Source: CAZAQV01 sp964487255
GTDB lineage: Bacteria > Myxococcota_A > Polyangia > Polyangiales > CAZAQV01
Direction: 5' to 3'
Assembly (NCBI GenBank): GCA_964487255.1
Contig: CAZAQV010000026.1
Location: 26,955 to 90,954 of the forward strand
Length of the DNA: 64,000 nucleotides
The translations under genes and the position numbers were made by a program. Below, one piece after another: positions 52,306-61,201 of this stretch. Each line of letters opens with the position of its first letter. The stretch's first letter is position 1. The notes under the pieces are model-generated. The model saw only the letters and a list, made by a program, of their open reading frames with translations. It made no database searches and was not told the DNA's origin.

Positions 52306-54159
52306 TCATCGGACCAGGCCGTCGATGACGCGCAGTGCGAGTTCATACCGCCCAAAAGGCGGCATCAAATACGCGCCGTCTACTGTGTCCTTGACCGCCG
52401 CCAGCATCTCTCTGGCGATTTGGACGCCTTCGCCGCGTCCAGATTCACCACTGCCCGCTTTGCGCATGCGTTCGCGGATATCGTCGGGGACGCGCATGCC
52501 AGGGACTTCGTTGTGCAGGAACTCGGCGTTGCGGTAGCTGGCGAGGGGCAAGAGTCCCACCAAGATGGGCACGCCGAGCGGGCGTGCGTCCTTGATGAAG
52601 CGCTCCAGCACCTCGACGTCGTAGACCGGCTGGGTCATGACGAACTCGGCGCCCGCTTTGACTTTCTGGCGCAAACGGTCGAGCTCGCGATCGTAGTCTT
52701 GCGCCGCAGGCTCTGCGCCCGTTGCGCTCAAAAACGCAGTCGCGCCGCCCAACGCCTTACCCCCCGGGTCGTAGCCGCGGTTGAGGCCATCGACAATGCG
52801 CAGAAGTCCAATCGAGTCGGTGTCGTAGACCGCACTGGCATCCGGGAAGTCGCCCATTTTGGGCGGGTCACCGGTAATGATCACCAAGTTGTTGACGCCC
52901 ATGTCGTGGGCGCACAGAAGGTGTGCAACGAGACCCAGGATGTTTCGGTCCCGCGTGGTGACGTGCATGATGGTGGGTAGGCCCAGCTCGTTTTGGATGC
53001 GCGCGCACAGCGCGAGGTTGCCCATGCGTGCGCTGGCGCGCGGTCCGTCGGCGACGTTGATGGCGTCGACGCCCCCCTCTTTGAGCAGGCGTGCACCATC
53101 AAGCGCCTTAGCCAGGCTCAAGCCTGGCGGCGGGTTGACCTCGACCGAAATCACGAACTGCTCGCCCAGTTTGCGTCCGAGTTCGCTCTTCTCTTCTCGG
53201 GGTGTGATCGAGACACCCGCAGCGGGTGCATTAGGAACGACGGATTGTCGAGCGCCCAATGTTGTTTCGCTGACTTTTCCAGGTGCCCCGAACATCCGAG
53301 CAGCGAGCGCAATCTTGGCAATGTGCTCGGGTGTCGTGCCGCAACAGCCTCCGACGGCCTTGACGCCCGCCTTGAACAGGCGCTTGGCGTAAATTTGGAA
53401 ATACTCGGGCGTGGCCAGGTATGCGAAACGCCCCTCAACGCGACGCGGAAGGCCCGCATTGGGCTGCGCGATGAGCGGAAGGCCGCAATCGCGCAAGCGC
53501 ACGCACATTTCGTAGACACCGGCCGGACCGTCCGCGCAGTTGACGCCGCCGGCGTCGACGCCCCACGACTTCCAGGTTTCGGCCATGCTCTCCGGTTCGG
53601 TGCCGTCTGCCATGGTGCCGAAGGTGTCAAACGAAACGCTCGCGATGAGCGGCACGCGATCGCCCACTGCTTCGCGGACGCCCTGCACCGCAAGCTCCAG
53701 CTCATCGGGCTGCCGAAAGGTCTCTAAAATGAGCGCATCGACACCCGCTTCGACCAGCACGCGCGCTTGGTCTCGAAACGCGTCGCGCATCGCGGGGTGT
53801 TCAGAGTCCAGCACGGTGCGCAGGATCTTGCCGGTCGGCCCCATCGAGCCGACCACGAAGACATTGGTCCCGGCGGCAGCGCGCGCGATCTGGACCCCAG
53901 CGCGGTTGATCTCCACCATCTTGTCTTCGAGACCGTGCGAATTCAGGCGGTAAACGTTGCCGCCGAACGTGTTGGTCTGAATGACTTGTGCGCCCGCCTC
54001 GATATGCGAGCGATGGACTTCTTGTACCAGCTCCGGCTTGGAAATATTTGCAGCGTCCAGGCACGAGTTGTAGAGCAACCCCCCCTCGTACAAGGACGTA
54101 CCAAGCGCGGCGTCAAAAACGTTCGCGCCCCGATTTAGGTGCGTTAGGAAATCGCTCAC
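52306..54159 (-). CDS. Homocysteine S-methyltransferase-methylenetetrahydrofolate reductase fusion
   Basis: GTG 54159 has GAGG just upstream and follows the neighbouring stop closely; the longer frame to 54327 overlaps that gene. The 617-residue protein has an N-terminal homocysteine methyltransferase barrel with the zinc Cys positions (GVNCADGP and VGGCCGTTPEHI). The C-terminal MetF-like barrel (FVISVEVNPPPG, HVTTRDRN, ITGDPPK, FVMTQPVYD) reduces 5,10-methylene-THF using FAD. The two steps feed methyl groups into methionine. The same fusion is known from several bacterial lineages. Confidence 0.92.
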   Translation of the reverse strand: MSDFLTHLNRGANVFDAALGTSLYEGGLLYNSCLDAANISKPELVQEVHRSHIEAGAQVIQTNTFGGNVYRLNSHGLEDKMVEINRAGVQIARAAAGTNVFVVGSMGPTGKILRTVLDSEHPAMRDAFRDQARVLVEAGVDALILETFRQPDELELAVQGVREAVGDRVPLIASVSFDTFGTMADGTEPESMAETWKSWGVDAGGVNCADGPAGVYEMCVRLRDCGLPLIAQPNAGLPRRVEGRFAYLATPEYFQIYAKRLFKAGVKAVGGCCGTTPEHIAKIALAARMFGAPGKVSETTLGARQSVVPNAPAAGVSITPREEKSELGRKLGEQFVISVEVNPPPGLSLAKALDGARLLKEGGVDAINVADGPRASARMGNLALCARIQNELGLPTIMHVTTRDRNILGLVAHLLCAHDMGVNNLVIITGDPPKMGDFPDASAVYDTDSIGLLRIVDGLNRGYDPGGKALGGATAFLSATGAEPAAQDYDRELDRLRQKVKAGAEFVMTQPVYDVEVLERFIKDARPLGVPILVGLLPLASYRNAEFLHNEVPGMRVPDDIRERMRKAGSGESGRGEGVQIAREMLAAVKDTVDGAYLMPPFGRYELALRVIDGLVR

Positions 54160-54166
54160 AGTAGCC

Positions 54167-55114
54167 TCAGTTGTTTTCCGCGCCTGCCGAAATCCAATCG
54201 CGCACGGCCTGCACAACAGCCCCGGGAGCAGCCGCGCCAGTGGCCGGCATGGGATCACCGCAGACCTCCGCCCCACCCGCGCCCTCGCCCTCAAGCTTGT
54301 GTACCAGGTTCGAAGCGTCGGGGTCATTTTCGACCACGATGATTTGTCCGGAGCAGTCCCCTGCCGAGTCGGTCATCACCCCGACCATCGCATCGTAGGC
54401 GGTCTGCGCCGAGCTTCCCATGACAAATGTTGTACCGAAGGCGTCCGCCTGCGCCTGCGTTTGGTGACAAGCCAGACAGGTGGCTCCCTTGCCGAAATAG
54501 TTCGAATAGAGCGACGACCAGTTCGGCTCAATCACAACAGTCTCTTCTTTCAACACCCGACAGTCGCCCACTTCTTCGGTACCGTTATTGCACTCAGCAC
54601 CTGCCACTTGCTCCAAGACCGGTGGCTCAGACCTCTCAACCACAGGCGAGCCGCAAGAGAGCCAGTTGCGCAAGAGCGACTTTCCTTCAGCCGAATCAAG
54701 ACCGGGCAGGATGTTGCCTTCCAAATCGCTGTATTGGGCGCCAGAGCGGATAAATCGCTCACCTGGAGGAGGCATGGTGCCTGCCTCGACCCACTCTTGC
54801 GCTTCGCCGCGCCAATCGAAGATGTTCTGCTGTCCAGCGCGCAAGTGTGCGAGCGCCATGATGTCACCTTGAGCAACCGTCATGTCGAAGTTGAGACCGG
54901 CAGGTGCGCCGACACGTGCTGCGCCTTCAGAGCGAGCACCATGGCAGCTGTCGCAATATTCAGCAACCAAGGCTTGCCCGCCATAGTAGGGGGTTCCGCT
55001 AGAGTTGAAGTATACGGTGCGTGCCTCGTCGTAGTCGCAAGGCCCGAGGTCGGTCTCGCACGCGCCAAGTGTGGCCCCCGCAAGCAGAAGCCCAATTGTC
55101 GAGCTGCGAAGCAT
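54167..55114 (-). CDS. Di-haem-type cytochrome c-like lipoprotein
   Basis: The 315-residue lipoprotein (lipobox LGAC) has two CxxCH motifs, CDSCH near residue 54 and CLACH near 216, each in a cytochrome c-like setting (GGQALVAEYCDSCHGA; GKGATCLACHQTQ). MPP motifs that could supply the distal Met ligand occur in EAGTMPPPG and near the end (DPMPATG). It is probably a periplasmic electron carrier or sensor. A shorter paralogue lies immediately upstream (55162-55725), sharing the N-terminal domain only. Confidence 0.8.
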   Translation of the reverse strand: MLRSSTIGLLLAGATLGACETDLGPCDYDEARTVYFNSSGTPYYGGQALVAEYCDSCHGARSEGAARVGAPAGLNFDMTVAQGDIMALAHLRAGQQNIFDWRGEAQEWVEAGTMPPPGERFIRSGAQYSDLEGNILPGLDSAEGKSLLRNWLSCGSPVVERSEPPVLEQVAGAECNNGTEEVGDCRVLKEETVVIEPNWSSLYSNYFGKGATCLACHQTQAQADAFGTTFVMGSSAQTAYDAMVGVMTDSAGDCSGQIIVVENDPDASNLVHKLEGEGAGGAEVCGDPMPATGAAAPGAVVQAVRDWISAGAENN

Positions 55115-55161
55115 GCACGGATATTACAGTCCCTTTGACGCTATTGCGACCGCATTCTGCG

Positions 55162-55725
55162 CTATTCGCGCGAGACGACACAGTCACCGACCTGACCTGA
55201 GGAACATTGATCCCCCGCACTCTGTCCGCCAGAAGCGGGTTCGCTTCGTTCGACGACTGGCAAGCCACAGGCGAGCCAGTTGCGAAACATCTCTTGACCT
55301 TCGGGTTCATCGAGACCTGGCAGGCTGACTCCAGAAACGTCCTCGTAATTTGCACCCGATCGAGGCTGACCGGCCGGGGGCATCGTACCGGCCTCCACCC
55401 AGGCGGAGGCTTCAGCACGCCACTCGAAAAGCTTCGCCTGACCGGCTCGCAGACGCTCGATGAGCGCTGGATCGTCCCCAGCAACCAGCATGTCGAAGTC
55501 GAGTTCGGCGGGTACTCCTTCACGTAGACTTCCCGATGCGGTTACGGAATGACACTTCAGGGCGCAATAGGTTGCTGTGAGGGCTTGGCCGCCATAAGAG
55601 GGCGTTCCAGCGGCGCTATAGTAGACCGTTCGCGCCGCGGCATCGTCACAGGGCCCGAGGTCCGTTTCGCAAGCGGACAAAACGACTCCAGCGAGCATCA
55701 CCAAACACGTGAACCGGGGAAGCAT
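55162..55725 (-). CDS. Short paralogue of the di-haem lipoprotein with CxxxCH
   Basis: The 187-residue lipoprotein (lipobox LSAC) matches residues 1-195 of the downstream cytochrome-like protein nearly end to end (CETDLGPCD, GGQALTATYC, LRAGQAKLFEWRAEA, EAGTMPP, VVERSEP). Its haem-type motif reads CALKCH, with one extra residue between the Cys, and the second haem domain is missing. It ends at VVSRE, where the paralogue reads VLKEE and goes on. It could be a variant haem site or a decaying copy. Confidence 0.75.
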   Translation of the reverse strand: MLPRFTCLVMLAGVVLSACETDLGPCDDAAARTVYYSAAGTPSYGGQALTATYCALKCHSVTASGSLREGVPAELDFDMLVAGDDPALIERLRAGQAKLFEWRAEASAWVEAGTMPPAGQPRSGANYEDVSGVSLPGLDEPEGQEMFRNWLACGLPVVERSEPASGGQSAGDQCSSGQVGDCVVSRE

Positions 55726-55891
55726 ACGGTGAGCCTATGACCGATCTGGCGATTGCGCGACCGCTTTATCCCACCGAATCGGCCCGATGAGGCCCTGGCC
55801 GAAGGGCCAAAGAAGCCAGGCGAAGTCCCAAAAGCGTGCGGTGCTGCCTGCACCGCGTCGTTCGGACGGAGACCGCATCGATTGGCCGGCG

Positions 55892-56692
55892 CTACGCCGC
55901 CGGAGCGAATTCGGAGAGCGCGAAGCGAAGCTGTTTTCGTGCGCGCACTTCGAGCTGCCGCACCCGCTCCTTGCTGACACCGAACTCATCGCCGAGCGCC
56001 TCAAGCGTCGCCGGCGCATCGCTCATCAGGCGAGCTTGGACAATGCGAGCCTCGCGCCCAGGAAGCGACTCAAGTGCCTGGCGAACCGCCGTCTCCGCAC
56101 GCCCTTGGCGCTCTCGACGGGCCACGGCGCGCTCCGGGTTTGACGGCAAGGACGAGTCGACCATGCGCTGCCCGAGCTCGGAGAGTGGGTTGTCGATCCG
56201 CCGGTCGCGGGCCTGCAAAAGCGGCCACAGCTTGCGCGCTCGGCCAAGCGGCATGCCGCTGTGTTCGGCAAGCTGCTCGGGCGACTCGATACCGCCCTTT
56301 CGATAGGCGCGAATCGCCTTGCGTTCGCTGCGTGTCTGTCCGAGCCGCACAGAGCGATATTCGCGCATCACGTAGTCGCGAATTTCGGCACGTATCCAGT
56401 AAGAGGCATAGGTGACGAGTTTACATTCACGCTCCGGCTCGAACTTTTTCGCGGCTCTCAGCAAGCCCATGTTGCCCTGTTGGACCAAATCTTCGAGCGG
56501 CACGCCCCAAAACCGATACTCGCGCGCAATGCGGATCACAAAAGGCAGGCTCGCTTCGATCAGCTGATGCCCCGCCGTCAGTTCCCCCTCTTGGTAGCGC
56601 CGAGCGAGTTCGGCCTCTTGCTCGGACGAAAGCGATGCCACGCGCCCTAGCGAAGCGCGATAACGAGCCATCAGAGAAGTGGATTGTAGCAT
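55892..56692 (-). CDS. RpoH-like sigma-70 family factor
   Basis: ATG 56692 has GAGG 5 nt upstream; the 16-residue longer frame is less likely. The 266-residue protein has sigma region 2 (LIEASLPFVIRIAREYRFWGVPLEDLVQQGNMGLLRAAKKF, with VTYASYWIRAEIRDYV) and region 4 (LEALGDEFGVSKERVRQLEVRARKQL). The length and wording match the RpoH (sigma-32) group, probably for heat-shock or another alternative regulon. The exact class is uncertain because the RpoH box is not a clear match. Confidence 0.9.
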   Translation of the reverse strand: MLQSTSLMARYRASLGRVASLSSEQEAELARRYQEGELTAGHQLIEASLPFVIRIAREYRFWGVPLEDLVQQGNMGLLRAAKKFEPERECKLVTYASYWIRAEIRDYVMREYRSVRLGQTRSERKAIRAYRKGGIESPEQLAEHSGMPLGRARKLWPLLQARDRRIDNPLSELGQRMVDSSLPSNPERAVARRERQGRAETAVRQALESLPGREARIVQARLMSDAPATLEALGDEFGVSKERVRQLEVRARKQLRFALSEFAPAA

Positions 56693-56843
56693 GGTGACCT
56701 CGATTGAAAGGGGTGAGTGCTCGTGCTGAAGAGAGAGCACGAAGCATGCCGACCGTGAACGTTCGGTAACCTCAGTGATTGCGGCAGGTCCCCGAAAGGT
56801 CGTGCGTCACAGGACGCTAGTCTGCCGCGGCGCTTTGCCGCAT

Positions 56844-58142
56844 CTATCGCTCGTCGGCATTTTTGCCGCGGAGACGGACCTCGATCGCTCGGGCATGGGC
56901 CTCGAGCCCCTCCAGCCGTGCCAACCCCGTGAGCATCGGCGCTTGTCGCCTCAAGGCCGCCTCGGAATAGCGAATCAAGGAGCTGCGCACCACGAAATCG
57001 TGGACGCCGAGCGGCGAGCCGAACCGCGCGGCCCCGCCGGTCGGAAGCGTATGGCTGGGACCTGCCGCGTAGTCTCCCGCGGCCTCAGGCGTCATCGCCC
57101 CGATAAAGATGGCACCGGCACAAATCGACTCTGCGACAGCTTCCGGGTCGCGGATCTGAAGCGAAAGGTGCTCCGCGGCCAATCCATCGGCCACCTCGAT
57201 CGCCTGTGCCCTATCTTTGGCGATGAATGCCACCGCCCGCTCGCGCAAAGACGTCTCGGCGATGGCTCGGCGAGGCAGATCCACAAGCTGCTTGTCGAGC
57301 CCGCGATCCACCGCATCGACGAACTTCGCTTCGGTCGTCACCAGGAGCGGATATGCAGCCTCGTCGTGTTCTGCTTGCGAGAGGAGGTCCGCCGCCACGA
57401 CTACCGGATCGGCGGTTTCATCTGCAAGTACCAGGATCTCGCTCGGACCCGCGATCTGGTCGATGTCGACCGTTCCGTACACCATGCGTTTCGCGCAAGC
57501 GACGTAAATATTCCCTGGCCCGGCAATCTTATCGACCGGCCGCACGCTCTCAGTCCCGTACGCAAGCGCGAAAATCGCCTGCGCCCCACCGAGGTCGATG
57601 ACTTCGTGAACGCCGGCCAACTCCGCAGCAGCGAACAGTTCGGGCGTGGGTGATGGCGTGGCGAGAACGATGCGCGGCACACCTGCGACCGCCGCTGGAA
57701 TGGCACTCATCAAAACGGTCGAAGGGTACCGTGCCTTGCCACCCGGCGCGTAGATGCCTGCCGCGCGCACGGGCCGCACGCGCGTTCCAAGCTGCACCTC
57801 GTGCGCTTCGAAACGAAAGCCTTCGTCAACTTGATGCAAATGAAAGTCTCGAATCCGGTCCGCGGCAGCTGCCAGGTATTTGCGCAGTGTGGGATCGAGC
57901 TGTTCGGCGCGTTCCGCGATGACTTCACGCGAGATGACTACGTTTTCGAGCGAACGCCTTTCGAATTTCTGTGTGAAGCGACGTAACGCGTCGTCCCCGT
58001 TTTGACGTACGTCCTTGGCAATCGCAGCGACAACCGGCTCAACCTCCAGAAGGTCTTGCTCGCCGCGCACGCGCAAGGTTTGTAACGTCCGTGTAAAATC
58101 GGCGTCAGAAAAGTGTGCTCGACGAAGTCGTGCGGTGCCCAT
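56844..58142 (-). CDS. hisD: Histidinol dehydrogenase
   Basis: The 432-residue enzyme oxidises L-histidinol to histidine with NAD+, the last step of histidine synthesis. Family segments are all present: VRPVRAAGIYAPGGKARYPSTVLM near residue 125, IDLGGAQAIFALAYGT, KIAGPGNIYV, IAGPSEILVLADE with the zinc-binding region AEHDEAAYPLL, and GPSHTLPTGGAARF near the end. It stands alone here, divergent from the sulfur cluster. Confidence 0.95.
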   Translation of the reverse strand: MGTARLRRAHFSDADFTRTLQTLRVRGEQDLLEVEPVVAAIAKDVRQNGDDALRRFTQKFERRSLENVVISREVIAERAEQLDPTLRKYLAAAADRIRDFHLHQVDEGFRFEAHEVQLGTRVRPVRAAGIYAPGGKARYPSTVLMSAIPAAVAGVPRIVLATPSPTPELFAAAELAGVHEVIDLGGAQAIFALAYGTESVRPVDKIAGPGNIYVACAKRMVYGTVDIDQIAGPSEILVLADETADPVVVAADLLSQAEHDEAAYPLLVTTEAKFVDAVDRGLDKQLVDLPRRAIAETSLRERAVAFIAKDRAQAIEVADGLAAEHLSLQIRDPEAVAESICAGAIFIGAMTPEAAGDYAAGPSHTLPTGGAARFGSPLGVHDFVVRSSLIRYSEAALRRQAPMLTGLARLEGLEAHARAIEVRLRGKNADER

Positions 58143-58152
58143 CACGGCTTCT

Positions 58153-58166
58153 TTCTAGCACTAGAA
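58153..58166. promoter_or_regulatory. Palindrome in the hisD / sulfur-cluster divergent promoter
   Basis: TTCTAG-CA-CTAGAA is a perfect palindrome with 6-bp arms in the 108-bp region between divergent hisD and the APS reductase gene. It is close to the hisD start and could be a regulator site for either side. No known consensus was matched. Confidence 0.3.
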
Positions 58167-58250
58167 TGTCTGATAAGTGCACACGTCTGTTAGGTATTTT
58201 TTGCCTCTTCGACCTTGCGGTCGCGCATTTACGCCCCAGAATACGGGCTT

Positions 58251-58994
58251 ATGTCCGTGGCCGAGGCCAAGCTCCAGCTCCCTGCTCGCGTGCGCGAAAA
58301 GCGTGACGCTTTGGCGAGGCGCCTCGCCATGTGGCAGCGCCGCTTCGCACCCGAGTGGGTAATTTCCACGTCGCTGGGTCCGCAGTCCTTGGTCATCATC
58401 GAGACGGCGGTTGCGCTGGGCCTCAATATCCCGGTCAAGTTCATCGACACGGGCTTTCACTTTCAGGAGACGCTGATGCTGCAAAAACGCGTTCAGTCGT
58501 ACTTCGGAATCGAGATCGAAGTAATTCAGAGGGAGCTTGGCGAGGGCGAATCCGCCTCGAAAGCCGAATTATGGCGCAGCGATCCGGACGTGTGCTGTTC
58601 GCTGAACAAAGTCGAGCCCATGCGACAAGCCCTGGCCGGAAATCAGGCCTGGATTACGGGCCTGCGAAGCAGCCAGGGCGGATCTCGCGCGATCGTGCAA
58701 GAGGAGCAGTGGGACCCACAGTTTCGCCTTACCAAGCTCTCACCGCTTGCAACATGGACCCGCGAAGACGTCGTGGCGCACGTCCAGGCATTCTCAATCC
58801 CGACAAACCCATTGCTTCAGGACGGCTATCCGTCTGTAGGTTGTGAGCCGTGCACATCGCGCTACTCTGGCACTGATGAACGCGGCGGTCGTTGGAAAGG
58901 ACTGGCCAAGACCGAATGTGGTCTTCACCTTCCCGTCTACCAGCCGAACACCAACCCTCCCCCGCCTCCCAGCGAGCCAGCTCCTGACGAATAA
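58251..58994 (+). CDS. cysH: Adenylylsulfate (APS) reductase
   Basis: The 247-residue protein is of the CysH family. It has a phosphate-binding loop WVISTSLGPQSLV and the catalytic end CGLHLP. It also has the CC...CxxC set (Cys115, Cys116 in DVCCSLNK; Cys198 and Cys201 in VGCEPCTSR), which binds a [4Fe-4S] cluster and marks APS reductases, not PAPS reductases of the E. coli kind. It makes sulfite for the next enzyme. ATG 58251 is preferred over TTG 58215. Sulfite reductase begins 11 nt after its stop. Confidence 0.92.
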   Translation: MSVAEAKLQLPARVREKRDALARRLAMWQRRFAPEWVISTSLGPQSLVIIETAVALGLNIPVKFIDTGFHFQETLMLQKRVQSYFGIEIEVIQRELGEGESASKAELWRSDPDVCCSLNKVEPMRQALAGNQAWITGLRSSQGGSRAIVQEEQWDPQFRLTKLSPLATWTREDVVAHVQAFSIPTNPLLQDGYPSVGCEPCTSRYSGTDERGGRWKGLAKTECGLHLPVYQPNTNPPPPPSEPAPDE

Positions 58995-59005
58995 GGTTGA
59001 AAAGC

Positions 59006-61198
59006 ATGACAACGATTGAACGCCCCTCGATCGCGGGTGACCACGCTTCGGTCGCGCGCGAACTCAAGGACTTCCGCATAGACATTTCACGCTTCAAGGA
59101 CGGCAAGATCCCAGACGCCATTTTTATGGAACACCGTCTGCGCTTCGGCGTCTATGGTCAGCGTCAGGACGGCGTGCACATGATGCGCTCCAAGCTACCG
59201 CTCGGGCTGATGACCGCGGCGCAGCTCGAAGCGTTTGCCGACATCATCGAACGTTTCGGTAACCGCATCGCACATCTTACAACGCGCCAAGACATCCAGA
59301 CGCACTTTGTCTCGCTTGAAGAGACCCCTGATTTGATGGGCGTTCTCAATGACTTTGCAATGACCTCTCGCGAAGCCTGCGGCAACGTGGTGCGCAATAC
59401 GACCGCAACGCCGCTCAGCGGTGTGCAGCAGGGCGAGGTCTTTGACATCACGGGCATCGGCATGGGGCTCTCCCAGTTCTTGCTCAAAAACCCAGATGCA
59501 CAGAGCCTGGGCCGGAAGTTCAAGGCGCACCTCGCAGTCAACGACGACCCTGAGTTCAACCAATGCCCATTTCACGATCTTGGCCTCACGGCGGTCGAAA
59601 GGGATGGCAAGCTCGGCTTTCGCATGCACGTCGGTGGAGGCCTCGGGGCCGTGCCACACGAGGCCGAGCTCTTCTCCGACTTCGTGGAGCCCGAAGAGGT
59701 TTTTCCTCTGGCGCAAGCCATGCTCAAGATATTCGGCGACCACGGCGAGAAGAAGAAACGTGCTCGCGCACGCATGAAGTTCTTGGTCTCGGCCTGGGGC
59801 ATCGACAAGTTCCGCGAGGAGGTTCTCGCCTACCGCAAGACGCTCCCCGACGACCCGCAGTGGAAGAGGTTCTGCAGCCAAGAGTGGGCCGATGCCTTCA
59901 AAGAGCACCCGGTGCACGAAGCATCCAACGAGCCGCCCAAACCCTCTGACCAGATCGAAAAGGCCTGGCTCGATGCCAACGTCATCGAACAACGACAAAA
60001 TGGTTACGCGGTCGTTAAGTTCCACGTGCCCCGAGGAGACCTAGACGAAAAGCAACTTCGCGGCATCGCAGCGATCATGCGCGAGCACAGCGGCGAAGAC
60101 ACGATGCGCATCGGACTTGATCAGAGCATCTACCTGCGCTGGATTCCCTGGAACCGCGTGCAGCAGGTTCGTGCCGCATTGCTCGATATCGGGCTGGGTG
60201 ATCACGTCGCGGGCGGACTTGCCGACCCCGTCACCTGCCCAGGATCGGACAGCTGCAAACTTGGTATCACGAGCCCGCGTGGCCTCGCTCGGGCGATTGG
60301 CTCCGACCTCCGCGAGCTGGCACAAGATCCACGCGCTGCGAGGCTTCGTTTTCACGTCAGCGGCTGCCCCAACAGCTGCGCGCAGCACCACATCGCCGAC
60401 ATCGGTTGGTTCGGTGCCTCGCGCATGAAGGACGGTAGACCCTCTCCGCACTACATGCTGCTGCTAGGCGGCCACGTCGGCGGCAAGGCGCGGGACGGTG
60501 TGCTCGGGTCGGGCTTCGGCAAGGCAGTCACGCGCCTACCCGCCGCAAAAGTCGGAGACGCTACCGCTCGTTTGGTCAAGACGTACCTCGAAGAAAGTGA
60601 CCCGGACGAAGGCTTCGGCGAGTTTTATCTGCGCGTCGGCAACAAGCGAACCAAAGAGTTGATCGCCGATCTGCAAGATCTCCCAGGTCCCGATGAGGCG
60701 CCCGAACTCTACCGCGACATGGGCAGCGACGAAGATTTCGTGGTCGAGCGCGGTATCGGCGAATGCGCAGGCATGCCGATTGAGATTTCGGACTTCTTGC
60801 TCACCGAGGGTGAACGCGAGGCCGCCGAAGCGCTGAACGCCTTCGCAGACGGCGACGAAGCCACCGCGCGCGACCACGCCGTACGCGCCTTCAAGGCGGG
60901 CGCCCGTGCGCTGCTCAGCACGGAGGGGCTCAACACAACAGCCGACGAAGAACTCGAGGGCGAGTTCCGTAAGCGTTTTTACGACGCAGGTCGCATCTTC
61001 GAAGGCACCGGCTACTACTTCCTTGAGGCATGGAACGAGCGCGACAAGGACCTTGCCGCCGACCGTTTGCGTCGTCTTGTCGACGAGTGCGGCCTGTTTG
61101 TCGAAGAGGCACACACCATGATCGCGCGTATGCGAACGACCGCCGCGAAAAAACCGGCGGCCGCAGACGTGGTCCAGTTGGGCGGCACGAAGGGCTAG
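59006..61198 (+). CDS. Ferredoxin-type sulfite (nitrite) reductase with C-terminal extension
   Basis: The 730-residue protein reduces sulfite to sulfide (six electrons). Two ferredoxin-like half-domains and two siroheme domains are present, with the [4Fe-4S]-siroheme ligands CPGSDSCKLG and CPNSCAQHH near residues 410-460. About 150 extra residues at the C-terminus (GEREAAEALNAFADGD, then FRKRFYDAGRIFEGTGYY) form an all-helical domain of HEPN-like shape not needed for the core reaction. The neighbours for APS reduction and siroheme synthesis favour sulfite over nitrite. Confidence 0.92.
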   Translation: MTTIERPSIAGDHASVARELKDFRIDISRFKDGKIPDAIFMEHRLRFGVYGQRQDGVHMMRSKLPLGLMTAAQLEAFADIIERFGNRIAHLTTRQDIQTHFVSLEETPDLMGVLNDFAMTSREACGNVVRNTTATPLSGVQQGEVFDITGIGMGLSQFLLKNPDAQSLGRKFKAHLAVNDDPEFNQCPFHDLGLTAVERDGKLGFRMHVGGGLGAVPHEAELFSDFVEPEEVFPLAQAMLKIFGDHGEKKKRARARMKFLVSAWGIDKFREEVLAYRKTLPDDPQWKRFCSQEWADAFKEHPVHEASNEPPKPSDQIEKAWLDANVIEQRQNGYAVVKFHVPRGDLDEKQLRGIAAIMREHSGEDTMRIGLDQSIYLRWIPWNRVQQVRAALLDIGLGDHVAGGLADPVTCPGSDSCKLGITSPRGLARAIGSDLRELAQDPRAARLRFHVSGCPNSCAQHHIADIGWFGASRMKDGRPSPHYMLLLGGHVGGKARDGVLGSGFGKAVTRLPAAKVGDATARLVKTYLEESDPDEGFGEFYLRVGNKRTKELIADLQDLPGPDEAPELYRDMGSDEDFVVERGIGECAGMPIEISDFLLTEGEREAAEALNAFADGDEATARDHAVRAFKAGARALLSTEGLNTTADEELEGEFRKRFYDAGRIFEGTGYYFLEAWNERDKDLAADRLRRLVDECGLFVEEAHTMIARMRTTAAKKPAAADVVQLGGTKG

Positions 61199-61201
61199 AC
61201 C

